Of a DNA stretch of 64,000 bases, positions 36,359 to 44,789 are shown one piece after another. How positions within the stretch are numbered: position 1 is the stretch's first letter; each line of letters opens with the position of its first letter. Made by a program: the position numbers and the translations under genes. The DNA is taken from contig CP007053.1 of NCBI GenBank assembly GCA_000242935.3, forward strand, positions 3,643,001 through 3,707,000, written 5' to 3'. Under the pieces are notes generated by a model. That model saw only the letters and a program-made list of their open reading frames with translations, had not been told where the DNA came from and ran no database searches. The DNA is from Opitutaceae bacterium TAV5. Its GTDB lineage: Bacteria > Verrucomicrobiota > Verrucomicrobiia > Opitutales > Opitutaceae.

Positions 36359-37530
36359 GCAACCCCGCAACCGGCGGCATGCGTCCGGCAGACGGAATCC
36401 GCCGCGATATCTATTACTGGAAGTGCGACCGCCCGGCGGCGTTTCACGGCACCGGTCAGGACGAGGCCCGGCGCCAGGTGCACCTTGCCAGTGTCGAGGC
36501 CCATCTGGCGGAAATCTTGCGAAGGCGTTTTGGCGCAACACCGCCGGACCTGCGACCGGGCGGCGGACAGGGCAACCACCTGATGTTTCGCGCCACGGTC
36601 GCGGGACGCGATTGCATGATTCGCGTCGAGGACGGCCCCGAGCAGGACGACTACATGGAAGTGGAGGCGCACGTCATCGGCCTCGTCGCAAAGGCGGGCG
36701 TACCGGGCTGGCGTTTTCTCGGCGTGGATTCGAGCCGGCGCGAAGCGCCGTTTGCCTGGCAAATCGTGGAGCGTGTGCCGGGCGCTGACCTTAACGCGCT
36801 GATGAAAGCGGGCACACTCGATCTGCCCGCCGTCGCCGAAAAGATCGGCGCGTGCGTCGCCCGCTGGCAGGCGGTGCGCCCGGACGGTTTCGGGCCGTTT
36901 CAGCCCGGGGTGCTGCGCGCGGAGGGGCGGCTTGCCGGTTTTCACGCCACGGCGGCGGACTATTTCCATACGAGACTCGACCGGCATCTGGCGTTCCTCG
37001 TCGACCGCGAGTTTATCAGTCGTGTCGAGGCGGATACAATCGCTGCCGAAGTGACGAAGTGCGTGCCGTTGCTGCGCCTCGCCGACAGCGAAGGCGGCTG
37101 CCTCGTGCACAAGGATCTCGCGCTCTGGAACATCATCGGCGACGCGTCCGGCGCCATCGCGGCGGTGATCGACTGGGACGACGCCATCGCGGGCGACCCG
37201 ATGGACGACCTGTCGCTGCTCGCGTGTTTTTACGACGGCCCCGTCATCGCGCGCGCTCTGGCTGGCTACGTCTCGGTGCGGCCGTTGCCCGAAAGGCACG
37301 CGGAGCGCTTCTGGCTGCACCTGCTGCGCAACATGCTCTGGAAGTCCGTCATCCGCGTGGGCGCCGGGTATTTCGGGATCAAGGCAACGGATAATTTTTT
37401 CCTCACGGCAGGCGCCGGCAGGACGAACGGCGCGGGCGGTGGCGGCGCGGCGTTAAAGGATTTCACGCTCGCCCGCATCCGCGCGGCGCTGCGCGGGCTG
37501 CAACACTCCACCCATCCTGAAACACTATGA
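36355..37530 (+). CDS. APH-fold phosphotransferase (kinase-like)
   Basis: This is an aminoglycoside-phosphotransferase-type kinase fold. The catalytic loop is VHKDLALWN with D254 as base and N259 for metal. The DFG-like metal site is VIDWDDAIAGDP (D273). The nucleotide-binding N-lobe includes GGGQGNHLMFRATVAGRDCM-IRVED. The APH fold includes kinases of sugars, choline, homoserine and methylthioribose. Flanked with 4-bp overlaps by a BASS transporter and an HpcH-type aldolase, it most likely phosphorylates the imported compound or its breakdown product, not an antibiotic. The exact substrate is unknown. 391 aa is in range. Confidence 0.8.
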   Translation: MSNPATGGMRPADGIRRDIYYWKCDRPAAFHGTGQDEARRQVHLASVEAHLAEILRRRFGATPPDLRPGGGQGNHLMFRATVAGRDCMIRVEDGPEQDDYMEVEAHVIGLVAKAGVPGWRFLGVDSSRREAPFAWQIVERVPGADLNALMKAGTLDLPAVAEKIGACVARWQAVRPDGFGPFQPGVLRAEGRLAGFHATAADYFHTRLDRHLAFLVDREFISRVEADTIAAEVTKCVPLLRLADSEGGCLVHKDLALWNIIGDASGAIAAVIDWDDAIAGDPMDDLSLLACFYDGPVIARALAGYVSVRPLPERHAERFWLHLLRNMLWKSVIRVGAGYFGIKATDNFFLTAGAGRTNGAGGGGAALKDFTLARIRAALRGLQHSTHPETL

Positions 37531-38339
37531 GCCCTTCCTGCGCTCCCGGCCTATCCGGTTTTCCCGGCCCCTGCTGCAAACCCGAACGCCTGCGCGGCGG
37601 CGTCCCTACGCTCGGCACCTGGTTCTCGATCGGCTCTCCGGTCATTGCCGAGATCGCCGCCGGCTGCGGCCTCGACTGGGGCCTGTTTGACCATGAGCAA
37701 GGCTGCGCTCCCGAGGCGGCATTGCCCGACAACCTGCGAGCGGTGGCCGGCACGCCGCTCATCCCGATTGTGCGCGTCGGCGCTCCTCATCCCGACGCCG
37801 TCATGCGTGCGCTCAACTGGGGGGCGGAGGGCATCATGTTTCCGCACGTCGAATCGGCGGAGCAGGCCGACGCCTGCGTGCGAACGGTGCGCTACCCGCC
37901 GCGCGGCGACCGCGGCATTTCGCGGTCCACACGGGCCTGCGGTTACGGACTGCGCGCCCCGGATTTCAAAAATTCTCCGCCCAGGCCAATCGTGATCGTG
38001 CAGATTGAAAGCCTCGAGGGTGTGCGCCGTGCCGGAGAAATCGCCGCGGTCGATGGCGTGGATATGCTGTTTGTCGGCCCGGCGGACCTCACGTTTGACC
38101 TGAGCATCAACGCTTCCCCCCCCGGGCCGGATTACGCCGGCTGCCTGCGCGCCGTCGTGGCGGCGGCGCGTTCGCACGGAAAATCGACCGGCATCCTCGT
38201 GCGCGACGTGACGGATGCCGGCAGCTTGCGCGAGGCGGGATTCACCCACCTCGCGATCGATTCCGACATGGCGATCCTGCGCAGTCGTTACCGGCAACTG
38301 ATGGCCGGAGCGAAAGAATGGCAAAACTCCCAAGCCTGA
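37527..38339 (+). CDS. HpcH/HpaI-type class II aldolase
   Basis: A TIM-barrel aldolase of the phosphoenolpyruvate/pyruvate-enolate family. Key blocks are LGTWFSIGSPVIAEIAAGCG, DWGLFDHEQG, MRALNWGAEGIMFPHVES, the metal ligands E161 in IVQIESLEG and D187 in VGPADLTFDL, and FTHLAIDSDMAIL. Relatives cleave 2-keto-3-deoxy acids (for example 2-keto-3-deoxy-L-rhamnonate or ketodeoxyglucarate) to pyruvate and an aldehyde. It overlaps the kinase-like gene by 4 bp and the next gene by 22 bp, so the five genes read as one operon. The specific sugar acid is not determined. Confidence 0.87.
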   Translation: MSPSCAPGLSGFPGPCCKPERLRGGVPTLGTWFSIGSPVIAEIAAGCGLDWGLFDHEQGCAPEAALPDNLRAVAGTPLIPIVRVGAPHPDAVMRALNWGAEGIMFPHVESAEQADACVRTVRYPPRGDRGISRSTRACGYGLRAPDFKNSPPRPIVIVQIESLEGVRRAGEIAAVDGVDMLFVGPADLTFDLSINASPPGPDYAGCLRAVVAAARSHGKSTGILVRDVTDAGSLREAGFTHLAIDSDMAILRSRYRQLMAGAKEWQNSQA

Positions 38340-38344
38340 AGAAA

Positions 38345-39523
38345 ATGAAAAACCCCCGCCCCGGTCCACAAGTCTGCTTGCTCTTTGCCGCCCTTCTTGC
38401 CTCCGCCTGTCCACTTCCGGGCCGTGCGGCGCAGCCCGCGCTCGTCGTTGCCAGCGACCGGAGTATCCGGTACGATGATACCGGAAACCGCTTCGTGCTC
38501 AAGCAGCCCGACCCGGGTTCGCTGACTCTGATCGGCTTTGATGGCGGCCAGCCGTCCGTCCGTCATGTGCCCGGCGTGCCGGTCAACTTTACGGGGCCTC
38601 CGACCTGTGTGGCGCTTCACCCGTCGCGTCCGCTGGCGCTCGTCGCCAGTTCGATGCGCCCCGTGATCGTCGAGGGGAAACCGGTTCACGTCATGGACAC
38701 CCGCGTCACGCTCGTCCGCACGGATACGGGAACCCTTGCAGATCATGCCACTGTCGGCCGCCAGCCGGCGAGCGTGGCGTTTGCCCCGGATGGCAGCTTG
38801 GCCCTCGTTGCCAACCGCAGCGACGGAACCCTTTCGATTCTCGAACTGGCCGGAACGGACACCGCGCCGGCCTTGCGGGAACGCACCCGCGTGGCGCTCT
38901 GCGAACCCGGGGCGTTGCTCTCCCACATCGAGATCAGCCATGACGGAAAACGGGCTCTCGCCACACTCAACGGTCCCGGCAGCGAAGTGCTTCTGCTCAG
39001 CCTCGCGAAAGACGGCACGCCGGCCATCATATCCCGCGCTCCCGCCGGAGAGGGGAGCTATGTCGCGCGTTTTGCGGGGGAGGGAAGACTTGCCCTTGTG
39101 GCCGCGATCCGGAGCGACGAGATCATCATGTTCTCGACGCGCAACGACACGCTCCGTGAAACGGGCCGCGTGAATGTGGGCCGCATCCCCGAGGGGCTGG
39201 ACGTCAGTCGCGATGGCCGGTGGGCGGTTGCGAGTTGCATGGGCGGCTTCGGCATCACTGACATCGCGCATACAGAATACGGGAAAGCGGGGGCTGTGTA
39301 TCTGCTGAGCAACGATGGAGAGGCATTTGCCGTTGCGTCCCGTATCCAGGTAGAGGGTGGTCCCCAATTCGCAGTATTCACGCCTGGCGGTGACCATGTG
39401 ATCGTGGCCGGCACCGGCCACCGCCGCCTCGCCTTCCTGCGACGTGAAGGTGCCAGGCTGATCCCGACCGGCATGCGCATCGAAGTCCCCGGCGAACCCG
39501 TGGCATGCGACCGCGCGCGCTGA
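38345..39523 (+). CDS. Secreted lactonase-like beta-propeller protein
   Basis: ATG 38345 starts a signal peptide (ending LPGRAAQPA) and follows the aldolase stop; an in-frame ATG at 38318 overlaps the aldolase. The body is a seven-bladed propeller with YVTN/6-phosphogluconolactonase-type repeats: PTCVALHPSRPLALVASS, PASVAFAPDGSLALVANRSD, SHIEISHDGKRALATLNG, EGLDVSRDGRWAVASCMGG, PQFAVFTPGGDHVIVAGTG. With an exported propeller it may be a lactonase acting outside the cytoplasm or a binding protein. It is the fourth gene of the BASS/kinase/aldolase operon. Catalytic residues cannot be assigned with confidence. Confidence 0.72.
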   Translation: MKNPRPGPQVCLLFAALLASACPLPGRAAQPALVVASDRSIRYDDTGNRFVLKQPDPGSLTLIGFDGGQPSVRHVPGVPVNFTGPPTCVALHPSRPLALVASSMRPVIVEGKPVHVMDTRVTLVRTDTGTLADHATVGRQPASVAFAPDGSLALVANRSDGTLSILELAGTDTAPALRERTRVALCEPGALLSHIEISHDGKRALATLNGPGSEVLLLSLAKDGTPAIISRAPAGEGSYVARFAGEGRLALVAAIRSDEIIMFSTRNDTLRETGRVNVGRIPEGLDVSRDGRWAVASCMGGFGITDIAHTEYGKAGAVYLLSNDGEAFAVASRIQVEGGPQFAVFTPGGDHVIVAGTGHRRLAFLRREGARLIPTGMRIEVPGEPVACDRAR

Positions 39524-39574
39524 AAAACCCTGTCATGCCATGATCGTTACAACCGTCAGCATTCCTGAAAACCG

Positions 39575-40981
39575 ATGAAAAAAACAACGAAACGCCTCAC
39601 CCTGCTTCTGCTCGTCACCCTTTTCACCGCCGGTGCAGCCCATTCCGTCGGGCAGCCCGCAACGAAACCTGCCTCCACAGAACCTGCATCAACCTCCGAC
39701 ACAATGACAACTGAACAACTCGCCGCGCCGGCCCTCGTGCCGCCGGTCATCACTACATCGCCACTTCCTGAATACGGTTATGACCGGCTCGACTACGGCA
39801 TGACCATTGGCATCGAACGCACCCCTGGCGGACGACTCTGGGCGTGCTGGGTCGGCGGCGGCGACAACGACAAGGCGTTTTTCGTCCTCGCGACGAGCGA
39901 CGACGACGGTGAGACGTGGTCGTCGCCGCGTGTCGTGATCGACCCGCACGACGACAGCCTTCCTTTGCGCCGCCGCACGGTGGTCGGCAACTTGTGGACT
40001 GATCCGCAAGGGCGGCTGTGGCTGTTTTTCGACCAGTCCATGACGATGTTCGACGGCCGCGCCGGCGGCTGGCGCACGATCTGCGAGAATCCCGACGCCG
40101 CCCGCCCCGAGTGGTCGCCCCCCGTCCGTATCTCGGACGGCTGCACACTCAACAAACCTCTAGTGCTTGCCAACGGCGACTGGCTCCTGCCTGTGTCCCT
40201 GTGGGGTCGCAACCTGATTTCGCGACCCTTCTCGCAGATGGACGCCTTTCGGGACCTCGATCACATGCGCATGGCCAACGTGTTTGTCTCGAGCGATCAG
40301 GGTCGGACATGGGAACGCCGGGGAGGGGTGGCGTTTCCGAATCCGCGCTTCGACGAGCACATGTTCATAGAACGGCGGGACGGCTCGATCTGGATGACCG
40401 CGCGCACGCGTACGGGATTATGGGAAAGCACATCCACCGATGGCGGCAGGACATGGAGCAAGCCAACCGCGTCACCGGTCAGGACAGCTTCCGCCCGGCA
40501 CTTCATCCGCCGCCTGCAATCGGGCAATATCGTGCTCGTCAAGCACGGCGTGGAAATTGACAAGGCGCCCATGTCGAAAGGAGAACCTTTCCGCTCCCAT
40601 CTCACGGCCTTCCTTTCCGACGACGACGGCCATACCTGGAAGGGCGGCCTGTTGCTCGACGAGCGCCGCCGTGTCTCTTATCCCGACGGATTCCAGGCCC
40701 CCGACGGGACAATCTACGTTTCGTGGGACCGGGACCGAAACGGGAAAGGGGAAATCCTGATGGCCCGATTTACGGAAGAAGACATCCTCGCCGGCAAATT
40801 CGCCGGCCCCAAATCCCGCACCCAAATGCTGATCAGCCGTCCCGATCCGGCGGCCGTCGCGGCACGCCTGGAAGCCGACAGGAAATCCAAAGACGAGAAC
40901 GCCGGCAAAGGCGCTCATGAAATCCTGGAGAAGAAGGAAGGCGCTGAAAAGCAATCCGGCACCTCTGCCGGCAACCCGTAA
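39575..40981 (+). CDS. Secreted BNR/sialidase-like propeller protein
   Basis: A signal peptide (LTLLLLVTLFTAGAAHS) and a six-bladed propeller with four Asp-box repeats (SDDDGETWSSP, SSDQGRTWERR, STDGGRTWSKP, SDDDGHTWKGG). An early RTPGGRLWACWVGGG block fits the exo-alpha-sialidase superfamily. No sialic-acid catabolic genes (nanA/nanE type) are near, so the substrate may be another acidic sugar. The C-terminal 45 residues are charged and unlike the rest (RKSKDENAGKGAHEI, ending SAGNP). It is the fifth gene after the lactonase-like gene (51-bp gap) and converges on the next gene with only 27 bp between stops. A C-terminal fragment of a copy lies at 47288-47350. Confidence 0.78.
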   Translation: MKKTTKRLTLLLLVTLFTAGAAHSVGQPATKPASTEPASTSDTMTTEQLAAPALVPPVITTSPLPEYGYDRLDYGMTIGIERTPGGRLWACWVGGGDNDKAFFVLATSDDDGETWSSPRVVIDPHDDSLPLRRRTVVGNLWTDPQGRLWLFFDQSMTMFDGRAGGWRTICENPDAARPEWSPPVRISDGCTLNKPLVLANGDWLLPVSLWGRNLISRPFSQMDAFRDLDHMRMANVFVSSDQGRTWERRGGVAFPNPRFDEHMFIERRDGSIWMTARTRTGLWESTSTDGGRTWSKPTASPVRTASARHFIRRLQSGNIVLVKHGVEIDKAPMSKGEPFRSHLTAFLSDDDGHTWKGGLLLDERRRVSYPDGFQAPDGTIYVSWDRDRNGKGEILMARFTEEDILAGKFAGPKSRTQMLISRPDPAAVAARLEADRKSKDENAGKGAHEILEKKEGAEKQSGTSAGNP

Positions 40982-41008
40982 TCCGGCAGGCAGCAAGGCG
41001 GGTCGCCG

Positions 41009-42970
41009 TCAGAAACGCAGAGTGTAGTCGAGGTGTCCGTCGGCTGGAATCTTGACCAGCACGAGCCGGCGATCGGGTAACGGCGCATCGCTTTCCGCAA
41101 TCGCGGGGGCGCGGCTGGCTCCGCGGAATGTGAGCGTGAGCAGCGGGGTTTCCCGGCCGGCGCGACGGATGATGATGGCGCCGGTTTCAACGGTGGCGGT
41201 GTCGTTCCCGGCGAGGATGAGCGGGAAATGTTCGCTGAAGGTGCCGGGCAGGCGAACGTTCACAGCAATGCCGGCGTCGGTGAACGTCACCGTCTTTTCG
41301 CCGGCAGGCTTTCCTTTGGCAGGCGCCAGCGGATACGTGAGGACGAGGTCACCCTGGTCCAGGTCGGCCGCAGCCGGGAGCGGGGAGGGAGCAGGGTGGC
41401 CGGCGATGGTGATCCGGGCTTCGAAGGAGGTTGCCTCGAAGGGGAGTTCGGATTTTTCAGCACAGGTGCCCCAGGCGAGTGATTTTCTGAGAGACTGGCT
41501 CTGGAGCAGGATGCCGGTATCGGGACGCCAGACAAAGCCGAAACCGTAACGCTGTTGCGGGGTGGCCGGATTACCGAAGGCGAACGAGGCGTACCAAGCA
41601 GGCCGGCGCAGGTAGAGGAAATCGGCGTCCTTGCGCGGATCGTGGCGGGCATGGTTGAAGCGATCACGGACGAGATACGGCAGTTGGCCGCGGGCGGCCT
41701 CACGTTCGGCATGGGTCGGGTAAAAGGCAGGATCGCGCCGGTCGAGAAACAGGTAGGGCGAAAAGGATTCGAAACTGCGGGTTTTCAGAGGACCGGTTCC
41801 CGGCCAGTTGCGGGCGAGTCGGGCACGGGTGGCGGCGATGGCGGCGGCGTGTTCCTCGCGGCTCAGGGAGAAGGCGCGGGCAGTAGGGATAAATTCTGCC
41901 ATGGGCGTTTCCACGTGCCTGAAGAAAGGATGCTGCTTGCGCGATTCGATGGCGCGATTGAGGGCAATCCATGATTCTCCGGGCTGGAGCAGGGCATTCC
42001 AGGAAAGCCACTCGAACCAGGCCGTTTCCTTGGCGAGCCAGACCTGCGCGAGCGGCGTGTCGCGGATATAGGGCCAGGCGCTGCGTGTATTGGTTCCGTG
42101 GGTACCGAGCGTGTACTGGAAATCGGGACCGTCCTTTTCGTAGAAAAAGCCGGCGGGGCTCTGGAAATCGTCCGCGCTCTGGTGGAGTCGTTTTTCCCAG
42201 AGGTCGCGCAGTTCCGTATCGTCGGGATGAAGACGCATCCAGGCGAGCCCGCCGGGCCAGACGTTGCCAAACTGGTTGGTGAAGCGGGATCCGTGGTCGT
42301 AAAAATCCTGGCGTGTCAGGGTGGCGACGATGGCCTTGCGCCAGGTGGCCTGGGCGCGGGCGAGCGCATCCGCATCGATGGCGGGGGTACCGGGAGCGGC
42401 GAGGTGTTCGAGCGCGCGGCCGAGAAATTTGGTCATGAAGCCCGTGGCGGCGAGATTCCACTTTTGTGGTACGTATTCGGCAAAGGCGCCATCCGGGGCC
42501 TGGATGCGTCCGATGTAGTCGAGGGCCGCTTCGAGCCGGACGCGCACAGCCGGGTCACCCCGGTAAGGATTCCACTTGCGATCGGCGGTATAGAACCACG
42601 CGAGTGACAGGATGTTTTCCATGACGCGCGCATTGTAAGGCTTGTTGTCCTGCGGACGCCGCCAGACGGAAATGGCGATGAAGCCACGATCGGGCCCCTC
42701 TTCGACAATGGCGTTGGCGAATGTGGCGAAATGAGCGAGCGGGGCGACGAGGTCGAGTTCATCGTCGGAGAAGTCGGCGGGAGTGATCCGGGAAAAATCG
42801 ACCGGAGTGACGCGCGGCCATTTTGCAGGTGCGCTGACGGAAGCCGGTGCATTTGCCGCCGCTGCGGCGGTAACGACGGGTGTTGCGAGGAAAGTCAGGA
42901 GCACTGCGGAAAGCAGGGGGCGGATGGCTGGCGCGGCGTTTGCAGAAGACAGGCGGACGGGTTTTTTCAT
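41009..42970 (-). CDS. Secreted alpha/alpha-toroid-like enzyme, family not recognised
   Basis: 653 residues from ATG 42970 with a signal peptide (RPLLSAVLLTFLATPVVTAA). The N-terminal half is helical toroid-like (NARVMENILSLAWFYTADRKW, LDYIGRIQAPDGAFAEY, FTNQFGNVWPGGLAWMRLHP). The C-terminal third is beta-rich (YGFGFVWRPDTGILLQSQSL, ending DGHLDYTLRF). That layout is common in polysaccharide lyases and in unsaturated-glycan hydrolases, but I do not recognise a specific family. The start overlaps the stop of the upstream pseudopilin by one base (TGATG), so the two are coupled. The last residues (LDYTLRF) recur at 47377 in a fragment. Activity is inferred only from layout and context. Confidence 0.65.
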   Translation of the reverse strand: MKKPVRLSSANAAPAIRPLLSAVLLTFLATPVVTAAAAANAPASVSAPAKWPRVTPVDFSRITPADFSDDELDLVAPLAHFATFANAIVEEGPDRGFIAISVWRRPQDNKPYNARVMENILSLAWFYTADRKWNPYRGDPAVRVRLEAALDYIGRIQAPDGAFAEYVPQKWNLAATGFMTKFLGRALEHLAAPGTPAIDADALARAQATWRKAIVATLTRQDFYDHGSRFTNQFGNVWPGGLAWMRLHPDDTELRDLWEKRLHQSADDFQSPAGFFYEKDGPDFQYTLGTHGTNTRSAWPYIRDTPLAQVWLAKETAWFEWLSWNALLQPGESWIALNRAIESRKQHPFFRHVETPMAEFIPTARAFSLSREEHAAAIAATRARLARNWPGTGPLKTRSFESFSPYLFLDRRDPAFYPTHAEREAARGQLPYLVRDRFNHARHDPRKDADFLYLRRPAWYASFAFGNPATPQQRYGFGFVWRPDTGILLQSQSLRKSLAWGTCAEKSELPFEATSFEARITIAGHPAPSPLPAAADLDQGDLVLTYPLAPAKGKPAGEKTVTFTDAGIAVNVRLPGTFSEHFPLILAGNDTATVETGAIIIRRAGRETPLLTLTFRGASRAPAIAESDAPLPDRRLVLVKIPADGHLDYTLRF

Positions 42971-43698
42971 CAGATATCGGAAGAAAGACCGAGGGGGTTG
43001 TTGGGGACGGGCGAACGACCGACATGGCCATCGAAGTAAAGGGTATTGCGAAAGTTGCCGTGGACAGGTGCGGGCGGGCAGTTGCCGAGTGTGCTGGTGG
43101 TGCCGACGGTATCTCCGAGTGATTTCATATCGGCATCCTGCATCGCCCAGCCACGGGTAAGTTGCGCGGAGGTGAGGCGGGTCAACAGCTTGGGTGGATT
43201 GCCGGAGCCCTTCCGGCCCCAAGGACTCCAGCTCGAACCGTCGGGGTCGTACAGTTTGTGGTTGAGCACATAAACGATACCGCGCTGGTCTTCGGGAATG
43301 GCTGACATGGTGACGAGCCAGCCGGGACACACGCTTTGTGTGGGGAAGCGCTTCTCGGATTCGGGCTCCGGAAGATTCAGGTAAGGGGCGAGGAGAGCGA
43401 GGAAGTCCTGGTTTTCACTCTGGCCCCGTTTCTTGTAACCTTGGCCGACACCGTAAAGGAGCGGACCGGGAAAATAACCTTTGTTGTCATCGACATAGAG
43501 GTGGATGCCGACGCCGATCTGGCGAAGGTTGGACTGGCACTGCGCAGCACGTGCGGAGGTACGAACCTTGGATACAACGGGAATCAGGATGCCGGCGAGA
43601 GTGCCGATGATGGCGATCACTACAAGCAGTTCGACCAGCGTGAAGGCACGGCGGCCGGCCAGAACGGCTGAACATTTTACTGAGGGCAAGGGGTGCAT
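42970..43698 (-). CDS. H-X9-DG type pseudopilin
   Basis: The leader MHPLPSVKCSAVLAGRR ends at the prepilin site AFTLVELLVVIAIIGTLAGI. The globular domain has [20 protein letters not shown] and an H-X9-DG box HGNFRNTLYFDGHVG (H213). It is translationally coupled (1-bp overlap) to the toroid-like secreted enzyme and 61 bp from the upstream PEP-CTERM gene, so it shows the same PEP-CTERM / pseudopilin / enzyme order as the 9-20 kb array. 242 aa is typical. Confidence 0.9.
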   Translation of the reverse strand: MHPLPSVKCSAVLAGRRAFTLVELLVVIAIIGTLAGILIPVVSKVRTSARAAQCQSNLRQIGVGIHLYVDDNKGYFPGPLLYGVGQGYKKRGQSENQDFLALLAPYLNLPEPESEKRFPTQSVCPGWLVTMSAIPEDQRGIVYVLNHKLYDPDGSSWSPWGRKGSGNPPKLLTRLTSAQLTRGWAMQDADMKSLGDTVGTTSTLGNCPPAPVHGNFRNTLYFDGHVGRSPVPNNPLGLSSDI

Positions 43699-43759
43699 GG
43701 GAGAAAGGATTCGGGGGGGATTGCCGGCGCGCCGGGTTTCGCCGGGGAGAAATCATGCT

Positions 43760-44674
43760 TTATGACCGGCAGCGCAGGGAACGGCCTGCCAGCAGAACCA
43801 GGCAGACAAGGACACCGATGCCAAGCGCGGCGGTGCGTGGCTCCGGAATGGCGGAGACGGAGATGGTGACATTTTCGAGCGTGAAGCTCTCCAGCGCGTT
43901 GGCGCCGCCCATTCCGGTGATCACAAAGGTATCGAATGTAATATAGCCCGAGTCGTCTTGTGCCGTGAGGCTGGAGAGTGTGGTGCCGCTGCTGTTGAGG
44001 ATGCTGAAGGTGATGCTGGTGGCGGTTTCGGAAATGCGGGTGATGCTGAATACTCCGGTGTAGCTGACGCTGTCGGAGAGCACCGTGGCGGTGCCTCCGC
44101 TCGCGAGCGCGGAAGTGGACAAGGCGCTGGCGCTGCTGATGAGGTTATTGTTGTTACGGCTGCGCTGATAGAGGTTGAAGGGATTACCTGTCTCGGCGCC
44201 GGGATTGGCGAGCAGGGCATAGCCACGGTATTGGTTGAAGGTGGCGTTGTTGGTGCCAGCGGCGTCTTCCGTGATGCGAGTCCCTCTGGAATTGAGAACG
44301 CCGATGCGGAGTGCGTTGTTGGCGCTGACTACACCGGCGAGTTTGAAGTCGAATTTTACCGACAGGGTTTCACCGACACCGAGGCTGACGGGACTGCCGG
44401 CATCCGTGAAATAGGTGAGAAGTTGACTGGTGTTTGCGCCGACGGTTTGGGTAATGCTGCCGCCGTTGGTCGTGTCGTAGGTTATACGATCAGCGGTTCC
44501 CGAGGTGTACCATGTGGACGTCGTCGGGAGGTTCGAGGTCAGCCGGTCACTGGTGAAGTTTTCTGCCAGGATCGTGGCGGCGGAAAGCGCGGGCAGCGTG
44601 AGCGAGGCCAGACCGAGGCCGGTCAGGGCGGCGGCGACGGCACGGAGAGAACGGGGGAATGGGCGGAATTTCAT
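43760..44674 (-). CDS. PEP-CTERM sorting domain protein
   Basis: Signal peptide (AVAAALTGLGLASLTLPALSAA), a serine/threonine-rich beta domain (ETLSVKFDFKLAGVVSANNA, YTGVFSITRISETATSITFS) and a C-terminal PEP at residue 277 with a hydrophobic segment (ALGIGVLVCLVLLAG) and a short basic end. It is the first gene of a three-gene operon with a pseudopilin and a secreted enzyme. It is divergent from the LacI gene at 44790, with a perfect palindrome at 44767-44784 in between. Probably exported and anchored; ligand unknown. Confidence 0.87.
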   Translation of the reverse strand: MKFRPFPRSLRAVAAALTGLGLASLTLPALSAATILAENFTSDRLTSNLPTTSTWYTSGTADRITYDTTNGGSITQTVGANTSQLLTYFTDAGSPVSLGVGETLSVKFDFKLAGVVSANNALRIGVLNSRGTRITEDAAGTNNATFNQYRGYALLANPGAETGNPFNLYQRSRNNNNLISSASALSTSALASGGTATVLSDSVSYTGVFSITRISETATSITFSILNSSGTTLSSLTAQDDSGYITFDTFVITGMGGANALESFTLENVTISVSAIPEPRTAALGIGVLVCLVLLAGRSLRCRS

Positions 44675-44766
44675 AGCAGCGGGTGGTTTGATGATTTCAG
44701 GGAATCAGGGCGTTGGGTCGGACGAGGTAAATAGGCGCAGGCGCGGGCTTGCGTCGACAGATTGTT

Positions 44767-44784
44767 TGCGCACACTTGTGCGCA
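44767..44784. promoter_or_regulatory. Perfect palindromic operator next to lacI-type start
   Basis: TGCGCACA-ct-TGTGCGCA is an 8+8 perfect palindrome ending 5 bp before the LacI-type start (44790) and 93 bp upstream of the divergent PEP-CTERM start (44674). Position over the start of the regulator gene fits autoregulation and joint control of the operon. The size and symmetry are classic for LacI-family sites. Confidence 0.65.
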
Positions 44785-44789
44785 CCTGC

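Noticed and set aside
36355-37530. Aminoglycoside resistance gene
   Set aside because: The fold matches, but the operon (transporter, aldolase) points to a metabolic kinase.
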